Part shown: positions 34,465 through 44,900 of the stretch, piece after piece
Numbering within the stretch: the stretch's first letter is position 1
Layout of the letters: every line of letters starts with the position of its first letter
Assembly (NCBI RefSeq): GCF_003614435.1
Contig: NZ_CP025546.1
Coordinates: forward strand, 1,116,001 to 1,180,000
DNA: 64,000 nt
Source of the DNA: Mycobacterium paragordonae
GTDB taxonomy: Bacteria > Actinomycetota > Actinomycetes > Mycobacteriales > Mycobacteriaceae
Reading direction: 5' to 3'
Notes under the pieces: model-generated
Databases searched by the model: none
What the model was told of the DNA's origin: nothing
Seen by the model: the letters and a program-made list of their open reading frames with translations, nothing else
Position numbers and translations under genes: made by a program

Positions 34465-35346
34465 CTATTTCTGCAAGGTGAAGTGATGGCAGTCGATGTA
34501 GCCGATCCGAAAGCACTCGGCGGTGCCGGTCAGATACTTCATGTAGCGCTCATAGACCTCTGCGGACTGAATCTCGATGGCCTCGTCCTTGTGCGCCAGC
34601 AGCGCCTCAGCCCAGAAGTCGAGGGTTCTGGCGAAGTGCAGTTGCAGCGACTCGACCTGGGTCACGGTGAAACCGGCCTTGGTCGCGTGATCGTGCACCT
34701 TCTCGATCGAGGGGAGCCGGCCGCCCGGGAAGATCTCAGTGACGATGAACTTGATGAACCGGGCCATTTCGAACGTGACCGGCATGCCGCGCTCGACGAT
34801 CTGGCCTCCGGTCAAACCGGTGATCGAGTGCAGCAGCATCTTCCCGTCGTCGGGCAGGGCCTCGAAGACGAACTTGAAGAAGTGGTCGTAGCGCTGAAAG
34901 CCGAAGTGCTCCAAGGCCTCAATGGTGATGATCCGGTCCACTTGTCCGTCGAAGTCACTCCAGTCGCTCAGCAACACCTGATGCGACCGGTTCGTGTCGA
35001 CCTGGTCGAGCAGCCGCTCGCAGTAGGCGTGTTGGTTCTTGGACAAGGTCACGCCGACGACGTTCACGTCATATTTCTCGAGCGCGCGTTTCATCGTCGA
35101 GCCCCAGCCGCAGCCCACATCGAGCAGGGTCATCCCCGGCTCGAGCCCCAATTTGCCCAGCGCCAGGTCCAGCTTGGCGATCTGGGCTTCCTCGAGCGTC
35201 ATGTCGTCGCGTTCGAAGTAGGCGCAACTGTAGGTCCGGGTGGGATCCGTGAACAGCTCGAAAAATTCGTTGGAGATGTCGTAGTGCGCCTGGACGTCGT
35301 CGTTGTTCTCTCGCCGGCTCCTGGCTCGAGTTAAGTTGTTAGACAT
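34465..35346 (-). CDS. mmaA3: Methoxymycolate synthase MmaA3 (SAM-dependent methyltransferase)
   Basis: 293 residues, equal to M. tuberculosis MmaA3. [15 protein letters not shown] is the SAM site and ITIEALEHFGFQRYDHFF the active-site strand. LSKNQHAYCERLLDQVDTNRSHQVLLSDWSDF and GYIDCHHFTLQK are the regions that assign it to MmaA3. The enzyme O-methylates the hydroxymycolate made by MmaA4. An intact mmaA3 predicts that the organism can make methoxymycolates. GGAGGA lies about 6 bases before the ATG. Confidence 0.9.
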   Translation of the reverse strand: MSNNLTRARSRRENNDDVQAHYDISNEFFELFTDPTRTYSCAYFERDDMTLEEAQIAKLDLALGKLGLEPGMTLLDVGCGWGSTMKRALEKYDVNVVGVTLSKNQHAYCERLLDQVDTNRSHQVLLSDWSDFDGQVDRIITIEALEHFGFQRYDHFFKFVFEALPDDGKMLLHSITGLTGGQIVERGMPVTFEMARFIKFIVTEIFPGGRLPSIEKVHDHATKAGFTVTQVESLQLHFARTLDFWAEALLAHKDEAIEIQSAEVYERYMKYLTGTAECFRIGYIDCHHFTLQK

Positions 35347-35494
35347 GTGTCCTCCCGATGGGACAGGCCCACCCCCCGCGAGGTGATCATCACCGGCACC
35401 CTACACGTGCGTGGACGCGTCGCTCGCATTTGAACTCACCGATACCGGGATTATTTGGAAGGCGACCTCATACGTCACTCTGGTCGCCTTTCCT

Positions 35495-36358
35495 CTACTT
35501 CGCCAGCGTGAATTGGTTGACGTCGATGTAGCCGGTACGGAACGAATCCGCGCACCCGGTCAGGTACTTCATGTAGCGCTCGTAGACCTCTTCGGACTGG
35601 ATCTCGATCGCTTCGTCCTTCCGCGACTCCAGCGCCGCGGCCCACAGGTCGAGCGTCCGGGCATAGTGCGGCTGCAGCGACTGGCGACGGGTCAGAGTGA
35701 AGCCGCCCTTCGCGGAGTGCTCCTCCACCTTCTCGATCGACGGCAACCGACCGCCCGGGAAGATCTCGGTCATGATGAACTTGGCGAAGCGGGCGCCCTC
35801 GAACGTCAACGGCATGCCGCGCTCGGCCATCTGCGTACCGGTCAGAGCCGTGATGGTGTGCAGCAGCATCACGCCGTCGGCCGGCAGCAGCTTGTGCGCC
35901 AACGCGAAGAAGTCGTCGTAGCGGTCGTGCCCGAAGTGCTCGAACGCACCGATCGACACGATACGGTCGACGGGCTCGTCGAACTGTTCCCAGCCTTCCA
36001 GCAGCACGCGCCGGGTGCGCTCGGTGTCCATCTGGTCGAAGGTCTGCTGCACGTGCGCAGCCTGGTTCTTGGACAGGGTCAGTCCGACGACGTTGACGTC
36101 GTACTTCTCGATGGCCCGGCGCATCGTCGCGCCCCACCCGCAGCCGACGTCCAGCAGCGTCATGCCGGCCTGCAGGCCCAGCTTGCCCAGCGCCAGGTCG
36201 ATCTTGGCGATCTGCGCCTCTTCCAGCGTCATGTCCTCGCGTTCGAAGTACGCGCAGCTGTACGTCTGGGTCGGATCCAGAAACAGCCGGAAGAAATCGT
36301 CGGACAGGTCGTAATGTGCCTGCACATCATCAAAGTGCGGCTTCAGCTTCGCAGCCAT
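35495..36358 (-). CDS. mmaA2: Cyclopropane mycolic acid synthase MmaA2
   Basis: 287 residues, the same length as M. tuberculosis MmaA2. SAM motif [12 protein letters not shown], then [18 protein letters not shown]. The GAFEHFG signature, [13 protein letters not shown] and [12 protein letters not shown] fit MmaA2/CmaA-type enzymes. The product is a cis cyclopropane ring on meromycolate chains. The spacers on both sides are about 140 bases, so each mma gene may have its own promoter. Confidence 0.92.
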   Translation of the reverse strand: MAAKLKPHFDDVQAHYDLSDDFFRLFLDPTQTYSCAYFEREDMTLEEAQIAKIDLALGKLGLQAGMTLLDVGCGWGATMRRAIEKYDVNVVGLTLSKNQAAHVQQTFDQMDTERTRRVLLEGWEQFDEPVDRIVSIGAFEHFGHDRYDDFFALAHKLLPADGVMLLHTITALTGTQMAERGMPLTFEGARFAKFIMTEIFPGGRLPSIEKVEEHSAKGGFTLTRRQSLQPHYARTLDLWAAALESRKDEAIEIQSEEVYERYMKYLTGCADSFRTGYIDVNQFTLAK

Positions 36359-36498
36359 AGGTATTGCCTTTCCGGGTCACCCGGGACCCACGATCACATG
36401 CGTCGTCGCATCCCCCCGTGCATGCCGAAAGCATGTTATCGGACGCGGCGCGCCATTACTAAACCGCGACAGCGTCTTCGCTGTTCAGCGGCTATTTG

Positions 36499-37437
<939 letters not shown>

Positions 37438-37445
37438 CTATCGGT

Positions 37446-38351
37446 TTAACCGGCGGCAGCGAAGTTGCTAGTCAGCTCACCAATGACGCGACTCCACAAC
37501 TGCTTGGGCAGATCATGTCCCATACCGTCGACCAATACCAATCGGGCACCGTTGATCGCCTTGGCGACCGCCCGGCCGCCGAAGGGGCGCATAAGTTTAT
37601 CCGCTTTGCCGTGGATGACGACAGTCGGGGCGGTGATGCGCCGGTCGTAATGCAGCAGGCTGCCGCTGCCCATGATGGCGCTGAACTGCTGGGAGATGCC
37701 CCACGGGTGGTAGTTGCGGTCGTAGGCTTCGGCGGCGTCGGCGCGCATCTGTTCCTCGGGCGTCGGGTACTGCGGGCTGCCGATGATTTTGTTGACCCGG
37801 ACGGAGTTGTCGATGATCACCTCGCGCGGCGAACTGGGTGGCGGGCCCTTGATCAGCGACAGCAGCGCGCGCGGCGCCGGCGGCGGCAGGAACCGGTGGT
37901 TATTGCTGGAGAAGATCACCGCCAGCGTCTGGGTTCGTTCCGCGTACTGCGCGGCAAAGACCTGCGCGATCATGCCGCCCATCGATGCCCCGACGATGTG
38001 GGCCCCTTCGATGCCGAGGTGATCGAGCAGGGCCGCGGCGTCGTCGGCCATGTCTTCCAGCTTGTAGGCCGAACGGCTGGGCAAACCGAGGAACGAGCGC
38101 GCCATCCGCGTGGGCAGGGGCTGGGGGTCACGGTGGCGCTCGGTCTTGCTGGACAGCCCGACGTCGCGGTTGTCGTAGCGGATCACCCGTAGGCCGCGAC
38201 GGACGAGTTGCTCGCAGAACTCGGTGCGCCACAGCAGCATCTGGGCGCCCAGGCCCATGATGAGCAGCACGGGCGGATGGTCGGGATCGCCCATGTCCTC
38301 GTAAAACAGCTTCAGATCACCCGATACCGCGGTGCCACTGCGAACTTCCAC
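37446..38351 (-). CDS. lipG: Alpha/beta-hydrolase, lipase/esterase LipG
   Basis: 301 residues, GTG start. The catalytic triad is visible: nucleophile serine in VGASMGGM, aspartate in IHGKADKLMRP and histidine in DGMGHDLP. The oxyanion region is LIMGLGAQMLLW. Position and sequence match LipG of M. tuberculosis (Rv0646c), reported as a phospholipase/thioesterase. It lies 4 bases after the ABC1-kinase gene and 86 bases before mmaA1, on the same strand, suggesting a link to mycolate metabolism. Confidence 0.92.
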   Translation of the reverse strand: MEVRSGTAVSGDLKLFYEDMGDPDHPPVLLIMGLGAQMLLWRTEFCEQLVRRGLRVIRYDNRDVGLSSKTERHRDPQPLPTRMARSFLGLPSRSAYKLEDMADDAAALLDHLGIEGAHIVGASMGGMIAQVFAAQYAERTQTLAVIFSSNNHRFLPPPAPRALLSLIKGPPPSSPREVIIDNSVRVNKIIGSPQYPTPEEQMRADAAEAYDRNYHPWGISQQFSAIMGSGSLLHYDRRITAPTVVIHGKADKLMRPFGGRAVAKAINGARLVLVDGMGHDLPKQLWSRVIGELTSNFAAAG

Positions 38352-38355
38352 TTAC

Positions 38356-39711
38356 CTACACCTCGTTGGTTTGCGCGTCGGATTGATGCTCGCGGCTGAC
38401 CTCGACCATGAAGTTGGCGAAGTAGCCGGTGAGCTGCGGGTCCGACATCATCTGCCACTTGGGCGCCAGCAGCTTCATGTACCGCTCGACGTAGAGGAAC
38501 TGTTTGCCGATCAGCACCAGCTCCCGGGGCAGCTTGACGTCGTAGGCGTCGGCCAGTGCCGACAGCTGGCGGCCGATGTCGGCGTAGGACATGTCGCCCA
38601 GCGACTGCATGGTCAGCGGAGTCGCGAACTTCTCCAGGTCCTTGGCTGCTTCGGCTTCCGGCTTCATGGTCCCGACGGCGCCCATCAGCACCACGATCTT
38701 GCCCGCGGCAGCGTGGTCCTTCTTGACCAGCAGGGCGTACACCAGTTCGCGCAGCAGCCAGCGGGTGCGCGGGTCGATGCGGCCCATGATCCCGAAGTCG
38801 AAGAACACGATGCGGCCCTCGTCGTCGACATAGAGGTTGCCGGCGTGCAGGTCGCCATGGAACAGCCCGTGCCGCAGCCCACCCTCGAAAACGCTGAACA
38901 GCAGCGCCTTGACGAGCTCGGTGCCGTCGAAGCCGGCTTTGCGAATGGCCGCGACGTTGTCGATCCGGATGCCTTGCACCCGTTCCATCGTCAGGACCCG
39001 CTCACTGGTGAAGTTCCAGTGCACCTGCGGCACCCGGATGTTCTTGCCCAGCGGAGACGCGTGCAGGTGCGAGACCCAGGCGTCCATCGACTGTGCTTCC
39101 AGCCGGAAGTCCAGTTCCTCGGCAAGGTTGTCGGAGAAGTCGGCGACCACATCCTGTGCGGACAGCCGGCGACCGAGCTTGGCCAGCTCGACGGCCTGGG
39201 CGAAGCGCTGCAGGATTTGCAGGTCGGCGGCCACCCGTCGCCGGATACCCGGTCGCTGGATTTTGACGACGACGTCCTCGCCGGTCTTGAGCGTCGCGTA
39301 ATGCACCTGGGCGATCGACGCCGAGGCGAAAGGGGTCTCTTCGAAGGTCGCGAACAGGTTGGCCGGGTCGTCGCCGAGTTCCTCGATGAGCAGCTTGTGC
39401 ACCGCGTCGGTATCGGCCGGCGGCACCCTGTCGAGCAGACCGCGGAATTCGCGGGACAACGACTCGCCGAACGCGCCGGGGCTGGACGCGATGATCTGTC
39501 CGAATTTCACATACGTCGGGCCCAGGTCCGCGAAGGTCTGCGGAATTTCTTTGATGACCTTCTGTTGCCAGGGACCCTTGCCCGGAAGGTTGCTGAGCAC
39601 ACGAGCGGCGGTGCGGGTGACCTGCCAACCGGTGACAGCTACCCGGGCCGCTTCGACCGGTAGCGGCACCCGGTCGAGCTTGGCCACATCGCGGTGTTTA
39701 GTGGAACTCAT
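38356..39711 (-). CDS. ABC1/ADCK-family atypical kinase (UbiB-like)
   Basis: 451 residues from the ATG at 39709-39711 (MSSTKHRDVAKLDRVPLP). The UbiB/COQ8 signature motifs are all present: KxGQ in TYVKFGQIIASSPG, the Ala-rich loop PFASASIAQVH, the ATP lysine in VVVKIQRPG, the catalytic loop FHGDLHAGN and the metal DFG in FFDFG. The C-terminus lacks clear membrane helices. The open frame upstream to 39849 has low-quality sequence and is unlikely to be used. The orthologue is Rv0647c. The role in lipid or quinone metabolism is not settled. Confidence 0.92.
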   Translation of the reverse strand: MSSTKHRDVAKLDRVPLPVEAARVAVTGWQVTRTAARVLSNLPGKGPWQQKVIKEIPQTFADLGPTYVKFGQIIASSPGAFGESLSREFRGLLDRVPPADTDAVHKLLIEELGDDPANLFATFEETPFASASIAQVHYATLKTGEDVVVKIQRPGIRRRVAADLQILQRFAQAVELAKLGRRLSAQDVVADFSDNLAEELDFRLEAQSMDAWVSHLHASPLGKNIRVPQVHWNFTSERVLTMERVQGIRIDNVAAIRKAGFDGTELVKALLFSVFEGGLRHGLFHGDLHAGNLYVDDEGRIVFFDFGIMGRIDPRTRWLLRELVYALLVKKDHAAAGKIVVLMGAVGTMKPEAEAAKDLEKFATPLTMQSLGDMSYADIGRQLSALADAYDVKLPRELVLIGKQFLYVERYMKLLAPKWQMMSDPQLTGYFANFMVEVSREHQSDAQTNEV

Positions 39712-39806
39712 TTCTGCAGTCTGCCAAATCGGGGGAGCCGATTCACAATTTGCGTGAGCCGCCTCACCCGACGCAAAAGCGCGGCCAAGGGTGGATGTGC
39801 GCCTGC

Positions 39807-40400
39807 CTATTCGGGTTGCCAGGGCGTCAGCCAGGGCTCCGGCTCCCACTTCTCCTGGCCGGCGATCAGCTCATACATGGTGGCCCCGTCGATGCTTTCC
39901 CGGACGATGTCGGCATGCCCGGCATGGCGGGCCAGTTCGTTGATGACGTGCAGGAAGACCCAGCGCACCGACCAGGCTTCGACGTCGCTGGGAAACCAAG
40001 GGGCGTCTCGCGGAACCGGCACCGCGGCGGCGAGGTCAGCGGTGTCGGCCAGCCGCAGCGTCTGCGCGTTCTGCGCGGTGAACGCCTCCAGCAACCCGCC
40101 CAAGGTTTCACCGGGCAGCATCGTGAACTCGTTCGCGTACTGCGCGGAGCGTTCCTCGAACGAGCGCGGGTCCGTCGGCGGCGCGTCCGGCGCGGCGGCC
40201 ACCCTGGTCATCCACGTCCGCTGCATACCGGTGACGTGCTTGATCAGGCCGCCGATCGACAGGGCGCTGGCCGACGGAGCCGATCGGGCCTGTTCGTCGG
40301 TGAGGCCGTAGGACACCGCGAAGTAGGCGCTCTGGTGGTAGGCGAGGAACTCGCGCAGCGCGTTGCGTTCGCCGGTGACCGGAGGGGCGAGGGCAGGCAT
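39807..40400 (-). CDS. DinB-family protein (DUF664-type), first of two
   Basis: 197 residues from the ATG at 40398-40400. The DinB four-helix fold is indicated by SIGGLIKHVTGMQRTWM (first metal histidine) and VRWVFLHVINELARHAGHADIVRE (two more histidines). The C-terminal YELIAGQ...EPEPWL is common in actinobacterial members. DinB-like proteins include mycothiol-dependent enzymes. The gene starts 2 bases after the stop of a second DinB-like gene, so the two form a pair. Confidence 0.85.
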   Translation of the reverse strand: MPALAPPVTGERNALREFLAYHQSAYFAVSYGLTDEQARSAPSASALSIGGLIKHVTGMQRTWMTRVAAAPDAPPTDPRSFEERSAQYANEFTMLPGETLGGLLEAFTAQNAQTLRLADTADLAAAVPVPRDAPWFPSDVEAWSVRWVFLHVINELARHAGHADIVRESIDGATMYELIAGQEKWEPEPWLTPWQPE

Positions 40401-40402
40401 GG

Positions 40403-40936
40403 TCAGTCCTTTCGGGTGTGCAGTTGATGGTGCAGGTAAAGGTCGCGCAGACAAGCGATCTCAGCGCCGTGATGGATCGCTTCCCGGTTGATGTGCAGGA
40501 CCAATTCGCTCAGTGCGTACTCGGCGTATGGCCCCTCGGCCGGGCCGCACGGCCGGTTGAGGTCCGCGGCGGACAGCCCCCGAACACCCGTGATCCATGC
40601 CGCATACTCCTCGTCGAGTTGCCGCAGGGCGGTCGCGGCGTCGGTGGCGTAGTGCCAATTTTGGTAGTCGGCGGGTGGGCCGCCGAAGTGGTGATGGTTG
40701 CGCATCGCGAACACGCCGACGATCACATGGGCCAGTCGCCAGGCGATGGTGGTGAAGGGTGTCGGGCTGGGGCTGGGATATGCGAAGTCCACCGACCCGT
40801 TCGGGTGCACGGTCCAGCAGTCGGGCACCGGTTGCCAGAAGTATTCGTCGTCGGTCAGGCCGTCCAGGCGGGGGCGCAGCTGCGTGTTCCAGTGCCAGTC
40901 GAGCTGGTCGGCCAGTTGAGTCGTCAGGTCTGCCAT
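40403..40936 (-). CDS. DinB-family protein, second of two
   Basis: 177 residues, ATG start. The pattern ADQLDWHWNTQLRPRLDGLTDDEYFWQP, then IAWRLAHVIVGVFAMRNHHHFGG and LVLHINREAIHHGAEIACLRDLYLH, gives the three metal-binding histidines of the DinB/mycothiol maleylpyruvate isomerase-like fold. It is the first gene of the pair and diverges from the WYL regulator across 63 bases. It may be under control of that regulator (inference). Confidence 0.85.
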   Translation of the reverse strand: MADLTTQLADQLDWHWNTQLRPRLDGLTDDEYFWQPVPDCWTVHPNGSVDFAYPSPSPTPFTTIAWRLAHVIVGVFAMRNHHHFGGPPADYQNWHYATDAATALRQLDEEYAAWITGVRGLSAADLNRPCGPAEGPYAEYALSELVLHINREAIHHGAEIACLRDLYLHHQLHTRKD

Positions 40937-40999
40937 GACTGCGACCCTTCCAGCAATAGCGGACAGTTTCAGTCCTAAAGGTGCGGCAGACTTGTGGGC

Positions 41000-41959
41000 A
41001 TGTCGGCGACCACGAGCCGGGTGCTGCAGCTGCTGGGTTTGCTGCAGTCGCGCCGGGTGTGGACCGGGCAGGAACTGGCCCGGCAGCTGTCGGTGACCGG
41101 CCGCAGTGTGCGGCGCGACATTGAGCGCCTGCGCGAATTGGGTTATCCGGTGGAAGCCAGCAAGGGCTCCGGTGGGGGCTACCGGCTCGGCGCCGGCGCG
41201 GCGCTGCCGCCGCTGCTGCTCGATCCCGAGGAGGCGGTGGCCGTGGCGGTGTGCCTGCGGCTCGCCGCCGGAGGCAGTGTGGCCGGGGTCGGCGAATCCG
41301 CCTTGCGGGCGCTCAGCAAGCTGGATCAGGTGCTACCGGCCCGGCTGCGCTCGCAGGTCGCCGCGCTGCACGAGGCGACTGTCACGCTCGCACCGGAATC
41401 GGTGGACACCCCGGTGGACCCGGACACGCTGATTACACTGGCCAGGGCGTGCCGGGATCATGAGCACGTCGTCACCGACTACACCGCCCGTGACGGTGCC
41501 CCCAGCCGGCGTCGGCTGGAGCCTTATCAGCTGGTGACTACCGGCCGGCGCTGGTACCTGCTGGCCTACGACCGCGACCGGACCGACTGGCGCACCCTGC
41601 GACTGGACCGGATGAGCGCGACGCGGGCAGCGGGCAGCACCTTCGTGCCACGGCCGGCGCCCGATGCACGCGAATTCCTCCGTCACGCGATCAGCGCCGC
41701 GCCCTACCGGTACGTGGCCAGGGTGCGCTATGAGGTGCCGGCGTCCGTCGTCGCGCGTCACTTCTCGCCACAGTCGATGACCGTCGAACCCGACGGGGGC
41801 GGGGCGTGCATCGTGACGGCGGGCGGGGACGACCCGCAGCGGATGGTGTTGCACTTCGCGATGGTGGGAGCGGAGTTCGAGGTGCTGGAGCCCGCCGAGG
41901 TGCAGGCGGCGGCGCGTGCGGTGGGCAAACGTCTTCGTCGCGCGGCCGGGGCACCGTAA
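41000..41959 (+). CDS. HTH and WYL-domain transcriptional regulator
   Basis: 319 residues from the ATG at 41000; a GTG six bases earlier is also possible. N-terminal HTH (MSATTSRVLQLLGLLQSRRVWTG; TGRSVRRDIERLRELGYPV) is of the DeoR/HTH_11 type. A WYL domain starts near 140 with YTARDGAPSRRRLEPYQLV and RRWYLLAYDRDRTDWRTLRLDRM. A WCX-like C-terminal domain follows. WYL proteins bind ligands or nucleic acids and often control stress or defence genes. It starts 63 bases from the divergent DinB pair and ends 9 bases before the GH38 gene, so it could regulate both. Confidence 0.87.
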   Translation: MSATTSRVLQLLGLLQSRRVWTGQELARQLSVTGRSVRRDIERLRELGYPVEASKGSGGGYRLGAGAALPPLLLDPEEAVAVAVCLRLAAGGSVAGVGESALRALSKLDQVLPARLRSQVAALHEATVTLAPESVDTPVDPDTLITLARACRDHEHVVTDYTARDGAPSRRRLEPYQLVTTGRRWYLLAYDRDRTDWRTLRLDRMSATRAAGSTFVPRPAPDAREFLRHAISAAPYRYVARVRYEVPASVVARHFSPQSMTVEPDGGGACIVTAGGDDPQRMVLHFAMVGAEFEVLEPAEVQAAARAVGKRLRRAAGAP

Positions 41960-41968
41960 GGTGCGGTC

Positions 41969-44900
41969 ATGCAACTGGTTTCGGCCGCATCGACCGAGCT
42001 GTTCGTAGGCCCGCCGGACCAGCCGCTGCAACTGGTCCGGGTCGCCCTGGCCGGGTGCACCGAGCCGACGACGCTGCGGGTGGACGGCGACGGTCTGCTC
42101 GGGGAGGGGATCGTCACCGCCGGCCAGGAGACAGTCGAGGTGCCGGTGACGGTGCACCGGCCCGGGGTTGGCGATCGTCGCGCCGCCCGAGTGCACGCCG
42201 GCGAGGGCCGCCTGGATTTCGAGTTCGTGGTCGCCGAACCTGGCTGGACGATGTTCATGGTCAGCCACTTCCACTACGACCCGGTCTGGTGGAACACCCA
42301 GGCGGCGTACACCAGCGAGTGGCGCGAAGACCCGCCCGGGCGCGCCCGTCAGACCAACGGCTTCGAGTTGGTGCATGCCCACCTGGAGATGGCGCGCCGC
42401 GAACCGGAGTACAAATTCGTGCTCGCCGAGGTCGACTACCTCAAGCCGTACTGGGACACCCACCCCGAGGACCGCGCCGACCTGCGCCGGTTCCTGGCGC
42501 AGGGCCGGCTCGAGGTGATGGGCGGCACCTACAACGAGCCCAACACCAACCTCACTAGCCCCGAGACGACGATCCGAAACCTGGTGCACGGCATCGGATT
42601 TCAGCGTGACGTACTCGGCGCCGACCCGGCCACCGCATGGCAGCTCGACGTCTTCGGGCACGACCCGCAGTTCCCGGGGATGGCCGCCGACGCCGGGTTG
42701 ACGTCGAGTTCGTGGGCCCGCGGGCCGCACCACCAGTGGGGTCCCGCGTCGGGCGGCTCCGAGGGTGGTGGTGTCGACCGAATGCAGTTCCGCAGCGAGT
42801 TCGAGTGGATCTCGCCGTCCGGCCGGGGCTTGCTCACCCACTACATGCCCGCGCACTACTCGGCGGGCTGGTGGATGGATTCGTCGACCACGCTCGCCGA
42901 GGCCGAGGAAGCCACCTACGCGCTGTTCGACCAACTGAAAAAGGTTGCGCTGACCCGCAACGTACTGCTGCCGGTGGGCACCGACTACACGCCGCCGAAC
43001 AAATGGGTCACCGAGATCCACCGCGACTGGGCAGCGCGCTACACGTGGCCGCGATTCGTGTGCGGGCTGCCGCGGGAGTTCTTCGCAGCGGTACGCGACG
43101 AACTCGCCGAACGTTCCGCCATCGCGTCCCCGCAGACCCGCGACATGAACCCGATCTACACCGGCAAGGACGTGTCCTACATCGACACCAAGCAGGCCAA
43201 CCGCGCCACCGAGAACGCGGTGCTGGACGCCGAGCGCTTCGCGGTGTTCGCCGGCGTGCTGACCGGGGCGCGATACCCGCAGGCCGCGTTCGCCAAGGCA
43301 TGGGTGCAGCTGGCATATGGCGCTCACCACGACGCCATCACCGGCTCGGAATCCGACCAGGTGTATCTCGATCTGCTGACCGGCTGGCGCGATGCGTGGG
43401 AGCTGGGCGGCACCTGCCGCGACAACGCGCTGCGGGTGCTGTCCGGTCTGGTGGCGGCCGCGGACCACTCGGTGGTGGTGTGGAACCCCGTGACCCAGTT
43501 GCGCAGCGATGTGGTCACGGTCCGGTTGGAGCCGCCGCTTGGCGCCGGCGTGCGGGTGCTTGACTCGGACGGCGCCGAGGTGCCCGCACACGTCGAGCAC
43601 GACGGGCGGTCGGTGACGTGGCAGGCCGAAGACGTGCCGTCGCTGGGCTGGCGGGCCTACCGGCTGCTCCCGGCCGACCGCGCCGCGGGATGGCAGCCGA
43701 TCGCCGGGACTCAGATCGGCAATGAGTACTACCGGCTCACCGTCGACCCGCGCCGCGGCGGAGCGGTGGACTCGCTCACCCGGGCCGGCCGAGAGCTGAT
43801 CGCCGCCGGCCGGGTGGGCAACGAGCTCGCGGTCTATGAGGAGTACCCGTCGCACCCGACCCAGGGAGAGGGCCCCTGGCATCTGCTTCCGCGCGGGCCG
43901 GTGGTGTGCAGCTCGGAGTCTTCGGCCACCGTCCAGGCGTTTCGCGGACCACTCGGTGAGCGGCTGGTGGTTCGCGGCCGCATCGGCGATCTGCTGCGCT
44001 ACACCCAGACCCTGACGTTGTGGCGCGATACCGACCGCGTCGACTGCCGCACCACCATCGACGATTTCGTCGGGGAAGACCGGTTGGTGCGGCTGCGCTG
44101 GCCATGCCCGGTGCCCGGGGCCATGCCGGTCAGCGAGGTCGGGGACGCGGTCGTCGGGCGCGGTTTCGCGTTGCTCCATGACGGTGATCAGTCCGTGGAC
44201 ACCGGCGAGCACCTGTGGACGCTGGACAACCCGGCCTACGGCTGGTTCGGGTTGTCCTCGGCCGTCCGGGTCCGCCTCGGCATTAATACCCGGGCGATAT
44301 CGGTAGCCGAGGTAGTGGCGCCGTCGGAGTCGGCGACGGGGCCGATGGTCCGCGACCTCATGGGCGCGCTGGTCCGCGCCGGGGTGACGGCCACCTGCAG
44401 TGGCGCCGAAAAGCCGCGCTACGGCCACCTCGACGTCGACTCCAACCTGCCGGACGCCCGCATGGCGCTGGGCGGACCCGACCGCAATGCGTTCACCAAG
44501 GCGGTGCTTGACGGCGCCGACCCGGCCTACGCCGACGAACTGCAGCGCCAGCTGACCGAGACCGGCCAGGCCCGGGTCTGGGTGCCGGCAGCGACGCAAC
44601 TGCCCGCCGTCTGGGTTCCCGATGCCGACCTGCGAGCCCCGAACGCGCTGCCGGTGCTGATCATCGACGGCGCGGGCGCACGGAAACTGGCCGCCGCCAT
44701 CGCGGCCGTCGCCAAGGACCTCGAAGACGCGGAAATCGTTGTTGCACAGCAGGTTTCGTCTGGATCCGATCCCTTCGAGGATTACACCGTCGCCCTGCTC
44801 AACCGCGGCGTGCCGAGCTTCGCGGTCGAGACCGACGGCACCCTGCACACCGCGCTGATGCGGTCGTGCACCGGTTGGCCATCCGGAACCTGGATCGACG

